Shown piece by piece: positions 55,615 through 63,363 of a DNA stretch of 64,000 nt (position 1 is its first letter; every line of letters begins with the position of its first letter). The stretch comes from Flavobacteriales bacterium (GTDB lineage: Bacteria; Bacteroidota; Bacteroidia; Flavobacteriales_F; PHOS-HE28): contig JADJTW010000003.1 in assembly GCA_016710965.1 (NCBI GenBank), positions 124,001 to 188,000 of the forward strand, written 5' to 3'. The notes beneath the pieces were generated by a model. It saw only the letters and a list, made by a program, of their open reading frames with translations, made no database searches and was not told the DNA's origin. Both the position numbers and the translations under genes were made by a program.

Positions 55615-56589
55615 TCAACCCCAATTGGCGATATACCAAGGAACCGCCCTCTCGAGGCCGTCATGCAGGTCGGTACCGGGATCGTAGCCCAGTATTGCCC
55701 GTGCCTTGGAGATATCGGCCAACGAATCGCGAATGTCGCCTGCACGCTCGGGGGCATGTTCCAGCGGGACTGTTGCGATTCCCGGATCGATCCTGGCCAG
55801 CGTGCTCCGCAAGGCTTCCACCAATTCAAGCAGTGTGCTCCGATTCCCGTAGGCCACGTTGAACACCTCGCCGAAGGCGCGTGGATCCGTGGTGCTTACA
55901 GCAGCGAGCACGGCTTGTGCCGCGTTGCCCACATAGGTGAAATCGCGCGATTGCAGTCCATCGCCATATACCTGCGGCGGCTTGTGCGCCAGGAGGGAAC
56001 GGATGAAGCGTGGGATCGCGGCGGCATAGGGTCCTTCGGGGTCCTGGCGTTCGCCGAAGACATTGAAGAAGCGAAGCCCGATGGTGCCCATGCCGTGCAA
56101 TTGATGGAACAGCCGTGCGTAGACCTCATTGCCGTATTTCGTAACGGCATACGGTGAGAGCGGACGCCCGATATTCTCCTCCCGCTTGGGGAGCTCTTTG
56201 GAATCGCCGTAGACGCTGCTGCTGCTGGCGAAGACAAAGCGCGGAACGCCGGCTTTCTGCGCAGTCTGTAGCATGTTCAGGAACCCTCCCAGGTTCACCT
56301 CGTGGGATGTGATGGGGTCGGCGATGGAACGGGGTACCGAGCCCAAAGCGGCAAGATGCACCACGATCTGCATGCCTTGGACCGCACGCTCACAGTCTGC
56401 TTGCGAACGGATATCCCCCTCCACCAACTCGAAGCGGGGATCCGCCTCGAGGTGCGCGACATTCGCCCGCTTGCTCGTGGCGAAATTGTCCAGGCAGCGT
56501 ACTCGATGTCCCGCAGCGATCAGTGCATCGCACACATGGCTGCCGATGAAACCCGAGCCGCCAGTGACGAGGATGCTGTGTGCGATCAT
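55615..56589 (-). CDS. NAD-dependent UDP-sugar epimerase (WbpP/GalE-like SDR)
   Basis: A 324-residue short-chain dehydrogenase. The NAD-binding TGGSGFIG is at 9-16, then VHLAALGSVPRSI, a hallmark of the WbpP/TviC group acting on UDP-GlcNAc and uronic derivatives. The active site is ASSSSVYG with Y-A-V-T-K. The C-terminal region has the family's FGERQDPEGPYAAAIPRF and VFNVAYGNRSTL. It would make UDP-GalNAc-type sugars for a surface glycan. It lies 45 nt after dltA on the same strand, which suggests that the dlt-like system modifies a glycan. Confidence 0.88.
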   Translation of the reverse strand: MIAHSILVTGGSGFIGSHVCDALIAAGHRVRCLDNFATSKRANVAHLEADPRFELVEGDIRSQADCERAVQGMQIVVHLAALGSVPRSIADPITSHEVNLGGFLNMLQTAQKAGVPRFVFASSSSVYGDSKELPKREENIGRPLSPYAVTKYGNEVYARLFHQLHGMGTIGLRFFNVFGERQDPEGPYAAAIPRFIRSLLAHKPPQVYGDGLQSRDFTYVGNAAQAVLAAVSTTDPRAFGEVFNVAYGNRSTLLELVEALRSTLARIDPGIATVPLEHAPERAGDIRDSLADISKARAILGYDPGTDLHDGLERAVPWYIANWG

Positions 56590-56634
56590 ACGGTGGGTGA
56601 AGATAGACGGGGCATGCTCGCAGGACTGGTTGCA

Positions 56635-58155
56635 CTATGTTCCGCTCTTGGGCCTCTTTGTGTACAATTCGATCAGGGCCTTGCGATCGGTCTTGTGGCT
56701 TGTGTTCACGGGGAACGCTTCCACCATCATCAGGTCGGCTGGCACCATGTAGGACGGCAGCGTGCGCCTCAGGTGGCTTGCCACGGTCTCCCGCAACAGC
56801 GATCCGTCGCTGCCGGGAGCGGCACGTATGAAGCCGACGATCCGTTTCACGGTCTCGCCGCTCTTCAGCGGTACCGCTATGGCATCGGCCACGCCGGGCA
56901 CTGCGAGCATCTGCGCGCCGATGTCGCCGAGTTCGATGCGGAAACCGTTCAACTTCACCTGTTCATCGCGGCGGCCATTGAAGAAGAGGATACCATCCTC
57001 GAACCAGCCGTAGTCGCCGGTACGGAAGCCGCGCTGCCCGTCCAATGCGAAGAACTTCTCGGTGTTGAGCGCATCGTTGTTCAGATAACCGATGCTCACG
57101 TGAGGCCCGATGATCTCGATCTCACCAGGCGCCTCTTTCACCGCCGGCCTCCCATCAGGAGTCACGCACCGGATCATGGCATCGCGTTTCACGCGACCAA
57201 CAGGCATGTCGGGGTATTCCATGAGCACGTCCCGGGTCACATCGATGAGCGTAGTAGCCACAGTGGCCTCCGTAGGGCCGTAGGTGTTCAGCACACGAGC
57301 ATTCGGGAAGCGGTCCAACAAGCGCTGTGCGGTCGCCTTCGGCAACGATTCGCCGCAGAACAGGAAGTGCCGTATGCTCGGAACAGCCTCGCCCGTGAAT
57401 CCAGGTTCTGTGAGGTAGAGATAGGCGAAGGTGGGCGTGCTCACCCATACGCTGCCGTTATACTGCTTGATCCGATCAAGGAATCGATGCGAGTCTTTCG
57501 CCGTCTCCCCATCGTTCAACAGCAGGGTGCCTCCGATATGCAGGCTTGTGAACAGCTCGTACACGCTCAGATCGAAGCTGAACGGTGCCTGATTGATGTA
57601 CACGTCGGCCGCGCCGAACCCGAAGTCGTTCACCATCCAATCGAGGAAGGCGCGGGCCGATTCGCGCGTGATGCGCACCCCTTTGGGTTCGCCGGTGCTG
57701 CCACTGGTGAAGATGATGTAGCGGATGGGATCCTCTGGACGATCAGGAGCGGGTTCCGCAGAAGAAGTGGCAGCGCTGCGCAGGAGTCCATTGCGTTTGA
57801 GCACGAATGCGACATCCGGGAAGGCGTCTTCGGTGTGGTCGATGATGAGCCGCGAGCCCGTAATGGCAAGGATCCGCCGCACGCGGTCTGAAGGCACCAC
57901 CACATCCAGCGGTACGTACGGATGCCCGCATATCATGCAGGCTATCATCGCGCTCACCATACCAACCTCCTTGTGGCCGCGCACAAGCACCGGATGGCCT
58001 AGCGGCAGGTCCAATGATCGTAAGGTGACGGCCAGCTCCTCGGACTCCGCTTCGAGCTCGGACCACGAGACGGCACGATCGCTGCCGATCACCGCCAGTT
58101 TCTCCGAATCGAGGTCATGCTCCACGAACTTGGCAGAATCGATGTCGAAGCGCAT
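56635..58155 (-). CDS. dltA: DltA-like amino acid adenylation enzyme (D-alanine--carrier protein ligase family)
   Basis: A 506-residue ANL-superfamily enzyme, the usual DltA length. Core motifs are IIFTSGSTGEPKGVRIT (A3), NTYGPTEATVATT (A5), GFRTGDYGWFEDGILFFNGR (A7-A8) and the C-terminal catalytic lysine in NTSHKTDRKAL. It should activate an amino acid, D-alanine by analogy, and load it on the phosphopantetheine of the carrier DltC. In this operon it is the last of the five core dlt genes, 2 nt after dltB. Confidence 0.9.
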   Translation of the reverse strand: MRFDIDSAKFVEHDLDSEKLAVIGSDRAVSWSELEAESEELAVTLRSLDLPLGHPVLVRGHKEVGMVSAMIACMICGHPYVPLDVVVPSDRVRRILAITGSRLIIDHTEDAFPDVAFVLKRNGLLRSAATSSAEPAPDRPEDPIRYIIFTSGSTGEPKGVRITRESARAFLDWMVNDFGFGAADVYINQAPFSFDLSVYELFTSLHIGGTLLLNDGETAKDSHRFLDRIKQYNGSVWVSTPTFAYLYLTEPGFTGEAVPSIRHFLFCGESLPKATAQRLLDRFPNARVLNTYGPTEATVATTLIDVTRDVLMEYPDMPVGRVKRDAMIRCVTPDGRPAVKEAPGEIEIIGPHVSIGYLNNDALNTEKFFALDGQRGFRTGDYGWFEDGILFFNGRRDEQVKLNGFRIELGDIGAQMLAVPGVADAIAVPLKSGETVKRIVGFIRAAPGSDGSLLRETVASHLRRTLPSYMVPADLMMVEAFPVNTSHKTDRKALIELYTKRPKSGT

Positions 58156-58157
58156 GA

Positions 58158-59300
58158 TCAGTGCAAGTATGGGAATCGGCCACTGAAGACGTACAACGCG
58201 AAACAGGTGAGCTGCACCATGATGAGGATCGAAACGGCACGCACGGCCCAGGACGGTGTGCTGCCCCAGAAGTTTCGCTTGTGCTTGCGGTTCTGGTACT
58301 GGTAACTGTTATAGGCCACGGAATAAAGGCCGAAGAGCGATCCGCTGACGATGTAGTGCGCTTCGAGGCCGTTCCAGCAGCCCATGAGAAGGAAGGTGCT
58401 GAAGAGCGCGATGTTCTGCTTCAGCAGCGGCCAGGTGCGCAAGCGCTGGATCCCGCTCAGGCTCTTGTATATCGGGCGGAAGAAATAATCACGCAGCCAA
58501 TCGCCGAGGCTCACGTGCCAGCGCTTCCAGAAGTCCGGCGGCGTCTCAGTCAACCAAGGTCGATCGAAGTTGCGCGGCAGCTCCACCCCCATCATGCGCC
58601 CGAGTCCGATCGCGAGCAGCGAGTAACCGGCGAAATCGAGATAGAGATAGATGGCATAACCGTACATGATGCCGGCCATATCCGCTGCGGCGGTGCTTTC
58701 CTGCGCGAAGCGCCCAAGCCAGTAACGGTCGACCAACTCGGCGCCTACGAACTTGTGCAATAGGCCCAGCACGATCAGCTCCCACCCGGCGATCAGCGCC
58801 GATCGGTTCAACCGGCTCCAGCCCTGATCCAGATCGCCTTTGAACCGCTCGTAGCGATCGATGGGACCTGCGAGCAAACTGGGCGTAAAAAGCAGGAAGC
58901 CGATGAAGTCCGTGAAGCGGAAGCGCTCTCGGAGCTGTTCGCCATCCAGATAAACCTGCACGCAGCGGAAGGTGATGTAGCTGATACCCGCGAAGCCGAG
59001 CGTGTCCACTTCAACATCGAGCTTTACGAGGACCATGGGAAGGGCGAGGATCAAGCAGCCCAGAAGACCATGAAGCCTCCGCCACTTGAACAGCAAGAGC
59101 CAGGTGAAGAGGCATTGGTAAGCCGTGAAGGCCAGCAACTGGACCGGCTTCGGGTAGTACACCGCTACAAAGAACAAGCTGAGGAAGGCGATGGTCGCCG
59201 CCAGGCTGACACGACCCCGCAGAATAAGCTTTGCCAGGTGCAGCAGCGGCACCAACAGGAAGAAGAGCAGGTAGAAGTCGATATCCGCGAAGGGCAGCAT
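58158..59300 (-). CDS. dltB: DltB-like MBOAT O-acyltransferase with altered second histidine motif
   Basis: A 380-residue membrane protein with about ten hydrophobic segments, homologous over its length to DltB. It contains SLLAGPIDRYERFKGD, YLYLDFAGYSLLAIGLGRMM, and the first conserved histidine in FWKRWHVSLGDWLRDYFF. The second conserved motif, M-G-x-W-H-G in known DltB proteins, reads M-G-C-W-N-G here (Asn codon at 58371-58373). The H after L-Y in YGLYHA is also absent. DltB moves the acyl group across the membrane to the acceptor. Whether the changed site is active is an open question. Confidence 0.9.
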   Translation of the reverse strand: MLPFADIDFYLLFFLLVPLLHLAKLILRGRVSLAATIAFLSLFFVAVYYPKPVQLLAFTAYQCLFTWLLLFKWRRLHGLLGCLILALPMVLVKLDVEVDTLGFAGISYITFRCVQVYLDGEQLRERFRFTDFIGFLLFTPSLLAGPIDRYERFKGDLDQGWSRLNRSALIAGWELIVLGLLHKFVGAELVDRYWLGRFAQESTAAADMAGIMYGYAIYLYLDFAGYSLLAIGLGRMMGVELPRNFDRPWLTETPPDFWKRWHVSLGDWLRDYFFRPIYKSLSGIQRLRTWPLLKQNIALFSTFLLMGCWNGLEAHYIVSGSLFGLYSVAYNSYQYQNRKHKRNFWGSTPSWAVRAVSILIMVQLTCFALYVFSGRFPYLH

Positions 59301-59303
59301 CGG

Positions 59304-59447
59304 TCAGAACTGCTGGTACACGAACTTCACGGTGCTTGCGGCGGCGTCCATGCTCACGTCGAGCGGATGGTGCAGCCAGAGCATGCCCAAGGCGAGCGCC
59401 GCATAGATCAGCGTCCATTTCAGCAACCGCAGTGCTCTATTGCCCAT
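59304..59447 (-). CDS. dltX: DltX-like microprotein (47 residues)
   Basis: An ATG at 59447 opens a 47-codon frame between dltD and dltB, ending 3 nt before the dltB start. The protein has a basic N-terminus (MGNRALRLLKWT), one membrane helix (LIYAALALGMLWL), a short outer part and the end K-F-V-Y-Q-Q-F. DltX proteins of Gram-positive dlt operons have the same plan and a C-terminal F-x-Y-x-x-F motif, whose tyrosine has been proposed to carry the acyl group during transfer. The position between dltD and dltB and the exact end of the protein support the call. It is too short for most gene finders. Confidence 0.8.
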   Translation of the reverse strand: MGNRALRLLKWTLIYAALALGMLWLHHPLDVSMDAAASTVKFVYQQF

Positions 59448-59449
59448 GG

Positions 59450-60649
59450 TTATCGGAAATGTTCCACCATGGCGCTATCGACCTGGTACCAGCCTAACGG
59501 TCCAAGGTGCATCACATCGGTGAGAGTGCCCGGGTCGAATTCCGTTGGGTCGCTGCTCCACATGTCCAGGTAATCGAAGCCATGTGAGTTCAATGCCCCC
59601 CGGATGGCAACCATCGTCGGGTCCAGGTCGGACAGGTTGGTGTACACGAACGGGTTAAGGGGCTGAAGCACGAAGTATGGCGAAGCATTCCGGGCTGCGA
59701 GATAGTCGAGCAAACCGATGAAGTCCAGGTACTCACCGTTCTCCTCCACCGGCCATACTTCAAGTTCACGGAATTCCCCCTGGACGTGCTCTGCGTAGAA
59801 TGCATCATCCACGAATACGGAATTGTTGGTGCAATGCGCCAGGTGCTCGGCTTTGCTCAGCGCCCGACGGCGCGCCCAGTCCTCGGGCCCAAGCTCCTTT
59901 GGTTCCGGCACGGTCCACGGTTTCCTTGCTGGTGTGCGTAGCATCTCCTCTTCGGTGGCCGCTATGATCCATGCATCCCACCGGTGCTTCAGGGGATTCA
60001 GCCACGGGCCCACGGCCGATGCGTCTCGCATGAGCCACTGGGTGATGGGCTGGGCCGAACTGAGGTCCTGTCCATGGGCATGGAGGTATTGCCCGATCAG
60101 CAGCGCATTGGTATCACCACCCTCGGCCATGCGGCGTATGCGGTAGAGCGAAGGCGAAGGCTGGTATTCGAGGAAGGCGGATAGTTCGGTGCCACGCTTG
60201 CCCGACTTTCCGGTGAACCAGCTTGGAGAGAGCAGGATCGCCAAGCGCGAATGCGAGAGGTCGGCGTTCGCAGCGATCAACTGAGCGTGCATGCTGAAGC
60301 ACTGGTTGCCGTCGTGCCCGATGGCGAACAGCGGCTGGTTCAATTCCTTGTTGAAGAAGTTCATCGGCTTGGCCGGATGGTCGGCCGTTGTCAGTTCCGA
60401 TGAGCCCATGAGCACGATGCTCGACCCATCGCCCAAGGTCTTCTCCAGTGCCGCAGCGAGGTAGGGGTGCTTCCCGTAATGGTCGAAGTAACCGTGCAAG
60501 GGATCGGGAAGTGGCAGCGCTGCCGGGTCCTCCGCGGAATCTCCCATAGCAGGATGCCACTGCATCTGACCCGCTACAAGAATGAAAGAACCCGCTATCA
60601 AGAGGGATAGGCCATGTACCCAGGCACCGCTATGCGCGGCGGGGCTCAT
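59450..60649 (-). CDS. dltD: DltD-like membrane-anchored hydrolase/acyltransferase
   Basis: 399 residues with one N-terminal membrane anchor (WVHGLSLLIAGSFILVAG). The catalytic G-S-S-E is at 82-85 and the closing H in D-V-M-H-L-G-P-L-G-W near the C-terminus, the DltD Ser-His arrangement. DltD acts on the outer side of the membrane in the last acyl transfer. Its start overlaps the dltC stop by 4 nt. It is followed after 2 nt by the dltX microprotein. Confidence 0.9.
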   Translation of the reverse strand: MSPAAHSGAWVHGLSLLIAGSFILVAGQMQWHPAMGDSAEDPAALPLPDPLHGYFDHYGKHPYLAAALEKTLGDGSSIVLMGSSELTTADHPAKPMNFFNKELNQPLFAIGHDGNQCFSMHAQLIAANADLSHSRLAILLSPSWFTGKSGKRGTELSAFLEYQPSPSLYRIRRMAEGGDTNALLIGQYLHAHGQDLSSAQPITQWLMRDASAVGPWLNPLKHRWDAWIIAATEEEMLRTPARKPWTVPEPKELGPEDWARRRALSKAEHLAHCTNNSVFVDDAFYAEHVQGEFRELEVWPVEENGEYLDFIGLLDYLAARNASPYFVLQPLNPFVYTNLSDLDPTMVAIRGALNSHGFDYLDMWSSDPTEFDPGTLTDVMHLGPLGWYQVDSAMVEHFR

Positions 60650-60885
60650 GAGCGCTTGCGCAGGACGTATTCCAGGATAGCCCCGACGTCTTTGAAATGC
60701 TGGCCGTTGATGTCAACGAAAGGGACCTGGATGCCGAAGGCAGCCTCCAATGCCACAGCAAGATCCACCGCACCAACGCTGTCCAGGATGTTCTGCTCGA
60801 TCAACTGGTCGTCATCCCGCACCTCCACGAAGGCCACATTGCTCACTTCCTGCCTGATGATCGCCTTGATCTCCTCGGGTGTCAT
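60646..60885 (-). CDS. dltC: DltC-like acyl carrier protein
   Basis: A 79-residue acyl carrier protein with the phosphopantetheine serine at residue 36 (ILDSVGAVDLAVALE). It is the first gene of the operon. A TAAGTTCG box lies 15 nt before the ATG at 60885, and a perfect 16-bp palindrome is further upstream. It should carry the activated amino acid from DltA to DltB. The first-place position of dltC differs from the usual dltXABCD order of Firmicutes. Confidence 0.9.
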   Translation of the reverse strand: MTPEEIKAIIRQEVSNVAFVEVRDDDQLIEQNILDSVGAVDLAVALEAAFGIQVPFVDINGQHFKDVGAILEYVLRKRS

Positions 60886-60892
60886 GCGGAAA

Positions 60893-60900
60893 CGAACTTA
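60893..60900 (-). promoter_or_regulatory. Candidate -7 promoter element (TAAGTTCG) of the dlt-like operon
   Basis: It lies 15 nt (T to A of ATG) before dltC, predicting a nearly leaderless mRNA. No clear -33 TTTG is visible. Confidence 0.4.
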
Positions 60901-60933
60901 CTGAACATGCCGCAGGTTGGTCCGGTGGTAAGC

Positions 60934-60949
60934 CATGGACGCGTCCATG
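60934..60949. promoter_or_regulatory. Perfect 16-bp palindrome upstream of dltC (possible operator)
   Basis: CATGGACGCGTCCATG is fully self-complementary and sits about 50-65 nt upstream of the dltC start, just upstream of the promoter-like box. A dimeric regulator could bind it. No regulator gene is next to the operon. Confidence 0.4.
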
Positions 60950-60997
60950 CACGTGATCGCCGAGTTGGACATGCGATGGCTCGGAAGTGTCTGCCCC

Positions 60998-62545
60998 TTA
61001 CTTCGCCACGGCGACCGACCGCTTCTCTCGAATGACGGTGATCTTCACCTGGCCCGGATAGGTCATCTCGTTCATGATGCGATCGGCGATGCTCATGCTC
61101 ATCTCATCGCTTTGCTGATCGGTGATCCTCTCGCCTTCGACCATCACACGCAGCTCCCGACCGGCCTGTATAGCGAAGGCCTTGGTGACGCCTTGGTAGC
61201 TCATGGCAAGGCTCTCGAGGTCCTTCAGGCGCTGGATGTAGGCTTCGGTGGCCTCCCGTCGAGCGCCTGGTCGGGCGCCGCTGATGGCATCGCATGCCTG
61301 CACAATGGGCGATAGCAAGGTGGTCATCTCGATCTCGTCGTGGTGGGCACCGATGGCATTGCACACATCGGGCTTCTCGCCATATTTCTCGGCGAGCTTC
61401 ATGCCCAGGAGGGCGTGCGGCAGTTCGGGTTCCTCATCGGGCACCTTGCCGATGTCATGCAACAGGCCTGCGCGCTTGGCGGCTTTCGGGTTCAGGCCGA
61501 GCTCGGCAGCCATGATGGCGCTGAGGTTGGCCACTTCGCGACTGTGCATGAGCAGGTTCTGCCCGTAGGAGCTGCGATACTTCATGCGGCCCACCATGCG
61601 GATGAGCTCGTTGTGCAGTCCATGGATACCCATGTCTATGCAGGTGCGCTTGCCCACTTCCATGATCTCCTCCTCCAGGTGCTTCTTCGTCTTGGCCACG
61701 ATCTCCTCGATGCGCGCGGGGTGGATCCGTCCGTCCTTCACAAGCTGGTGAAGGGCCAATCGGGCTACTTCGCGGCGCACGGCATCGAAACAGCTGAGGA
61801 TGATGGCGCCCGGCGTGTCATCCACGATGATCTCTACGCCGGTGAGTTCCTCCAAGGTGCGGATGTTGCGCCCTTCACGGCCGATCACGCGGCCTTTCAC
61901 ATCGTCGTTATCGATGTGGAATACGCTGACGCTGTTCTCGATGGCGTGCTCGGTGGCCACACGCTGGATGGTCTGGATGACGATGCGCTTCGCCTCCTTG
62001 TTCGCGGTAAGCTTGGCCTCTTCTTGCGCATCCTTGATGTGGGACATGGCTGCGGTGCGCGCCTCGTCCTTCAGGCTTTCCACCAGTTGCTTCTTGGCCT
62101 CTTCGGCGCTCAGGCCGCTGATGTTCTCCAAAAGGGCCACTTGCTTGGTGTGCATCTTCTCGGTCTCCTCCTTCCGGCGGCTGAGCCCTTCGACCTTCTG
62201 AGCCAACTCCTGCTTCAACTGGTCGACTTGCTTGTCCTTGTTGGCAAGGTCTTGTTGCTGGCGGCTCAGTTGCTGTTCGCGCTGCTTGGCTTTCTCCTGG
62301 GCCTGCGAAACGCTTCGTTCTCGCTCGCGCACCTCCTTCTCGTGCTGTTCCTTCAGTTGAAGGAACTTCTCCTTGGCTTGCAGGATCTTCTCTTTCTTCA
62401 AGGCTTCGGCCTCGGCCTCGGCTTCTTTGAGGATGCCGGTCTTGCGCTTCTTCATGGCGCTATTGAGGATGAGGCCTACGATGAGGCCGCCAAGGAGAAG
62501 ACCGGCGATGGTACCGATAAGGATGCTGATGATGTCTATGGGCAT
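60998..62545 (-). CDS. rny: Ribonuclease Y
   Basis: About 515 residues from the ATG at 62545 (MPIDIISILIGTIAGLLLGG), ten codons inside the open frame. Order of parts: N-terminal membrane anchor, long coiled coil (about 30-200, Glu/Lys/Gln-rich), KH domain (GREGRNIRTLEELTGVEIIV), and HD phosphohydrolase domain (LLHDIGKVPDEEPELPHALL). It starts decay of many mRNAs at the membrane. It lies 59 nt after zapA on the same strand. Confidence 0.96.
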   Translation of the reverse strand: MPIDIISILIGTIAGLLLGGLIVGLILNSAMKKRKTGILKEAEAEAEALKKEKILQAKEKFLQLKEQHEKEVRERERSVSQAQEKAKQREQQLSRQQQDLANKDKQVDQLKQELAQKVEGLSRRKEETEKMHTKQVALLENISGLSAEEAKKQLVESLKDEARTAAMSHIKDAQEEAKLTANKEAKRIVIQTIQRVATEHAIENSVSVFHIDNDDVKGRVIGREGRNIRTLEELTGVEIIVDDTPGAIILSCFDAVRREVARLALHQLVKDGRIHPARIEEIVAKTKKHLEEEIMEVGKRTCIDMGIHGLHNELIRMVGRMKYRSSYGQNLLMHSREVANLSAIMAAELGLNPKAAKRAGLLHDIGKVPDEEPELPHALLGMKLAEKYGEKPDVCNAIGAHHDEIEMTTLLSPIVQACDAISGARPGARREATEAYIQRLKDLESLAMSYQGVTKAFAIQAGRELRVMVEGERITDQQSDEMSMSIADRIMNEMTYPGQVKITVIREKRSVAVAK

Positions 62546-62604
62546 GGTTCCGCTCGTGTTAAGCGGACCGCGCATGTCCTCCTTCCTGCGCCGGGGCCAG
62601 GGGG

Positions 62605-62886
62605 TCAGGTGGCAACCGACTCGAGCATCTTCTCGATCCCGGCTAGGATGGCCGTTGCTTCGGCTTCCTGCCTGGGGGCGTTGGCGTTCATGGCGCGCAC
62701 GGAGACTTCCAATGCAGCCATGGCCAAGAGGTCCTGCTTGTCCGTGAGGGGGTAGCCCTCCTTCAAGCGGTCGATGCTCTCGTTGATCTCATCCACTGCG
62801 CGATGCACGTTCACCTCCTCCGCTGGCTGAATGGTCAGCGGATAGGCTCGTCCCGCGAGTTCGACCCGTATCGATCGTTCGTCCAT
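62605..62886 (-). CDS. zapA: Cell division protein ZapA
   Basis: 93 residues with the ZapA pattern: RSIRVELAGRAYPLTIQP, VHRAVDEINESIDRLKEGYP, then a coiled coil (LAMAALEVSVRAMNANA). ZapA bundles FtsZ filaments at the division ring. It lies directly between the small coiled-coil gene and rny. Confidence 0.88.
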   Translation of the reverse strand: MDERSIRVELAGRAYPLTIQPAEEVNVHRAVDEINESIDRLKEGYPLTDKQDLLAMAALEVSVRAMNANAPRQEAEATAILAGIEKMLESVAT

Positions 62887-62901
62887 GGTTCTTGCTCGTC
62901 G

Positions 62902-63189
62902 CTAGTTCTGGATCAGTGCCAGGCAGCGGTCGATCTCATTCACCAGTTCGTCGATGCGTTCCTTAGCTCCCGGAGCGCTCAGCTCGTTCTCCACGGGCCT
63001 TGTTTTCCGGAGGACCTCGTTCTCCCTTTCCAATTCGGCGACGCGAGCCGTGAGCACCTCGTTGGTGCGCTGGTGGTCGCGGCCGCTCGTTTCCAGTTCC
63101 GTGGCACGCTCGCGCAAGGTCTTGTGCTCGTTCACCAAACGGGCTACATGTTCCTGCACTTGCTGCAATCGTTCTGTCAACGTGCTCAT
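62902..63189 (-). CDS. Small coiled-coil protein upstream of zapA (ZapB-like position)
   Basis: A 95-residue, almost fully helical protein with a heptad pattern (TLTERLQQVQEHVARLVNEH ... VLTARVAELERENEVLRK). The C-terminus IDELVNEIDRCLALIQN is typical of the small proteins found before zapA in Bacteroidota. It is 15 nt from zapA, so a shared division role is likely. A TATCTTCG promoter-like box lies 30-37 nt before the start. Confidence 0.75.
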   Translation of the reverse strand: MSTLTERLQQVQEHVARLVNEHKTLRERATELETSGRDHQRTNEVLTARVAELERENEVLRKTRPVENELSAPGAKERIDELVNEIDRCLALIQN

Positions 63190-63218
63190 GGTCGGGGAGT
63201 TCTTGCTCGGTCCGGGGC

Positions 63219-63226
63219 CGAAGATA
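63219..63226 (-). promoter_or_regulatory. Candidate -7 promoter element (TATCTTCG) for the coiled-coil-zapA-rny run
   Basis: TAnnTTCG type, 37 nt (T to A of ATG) before the start at 63189. Confidence 0.35.
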
Positions 63227-63363
63227 ACCGGCTGGCACTAGCCCCATTCGCCCATGTTTGAACGCTTCGATGTTGATGCCCGCCCGACCCATCACCTGAG
63301 CGGCACGAAGGCTGCATCTAGCTTGCCGCCATGCTTAATGGGAGAAATCCCTTGCTGGCTCCT

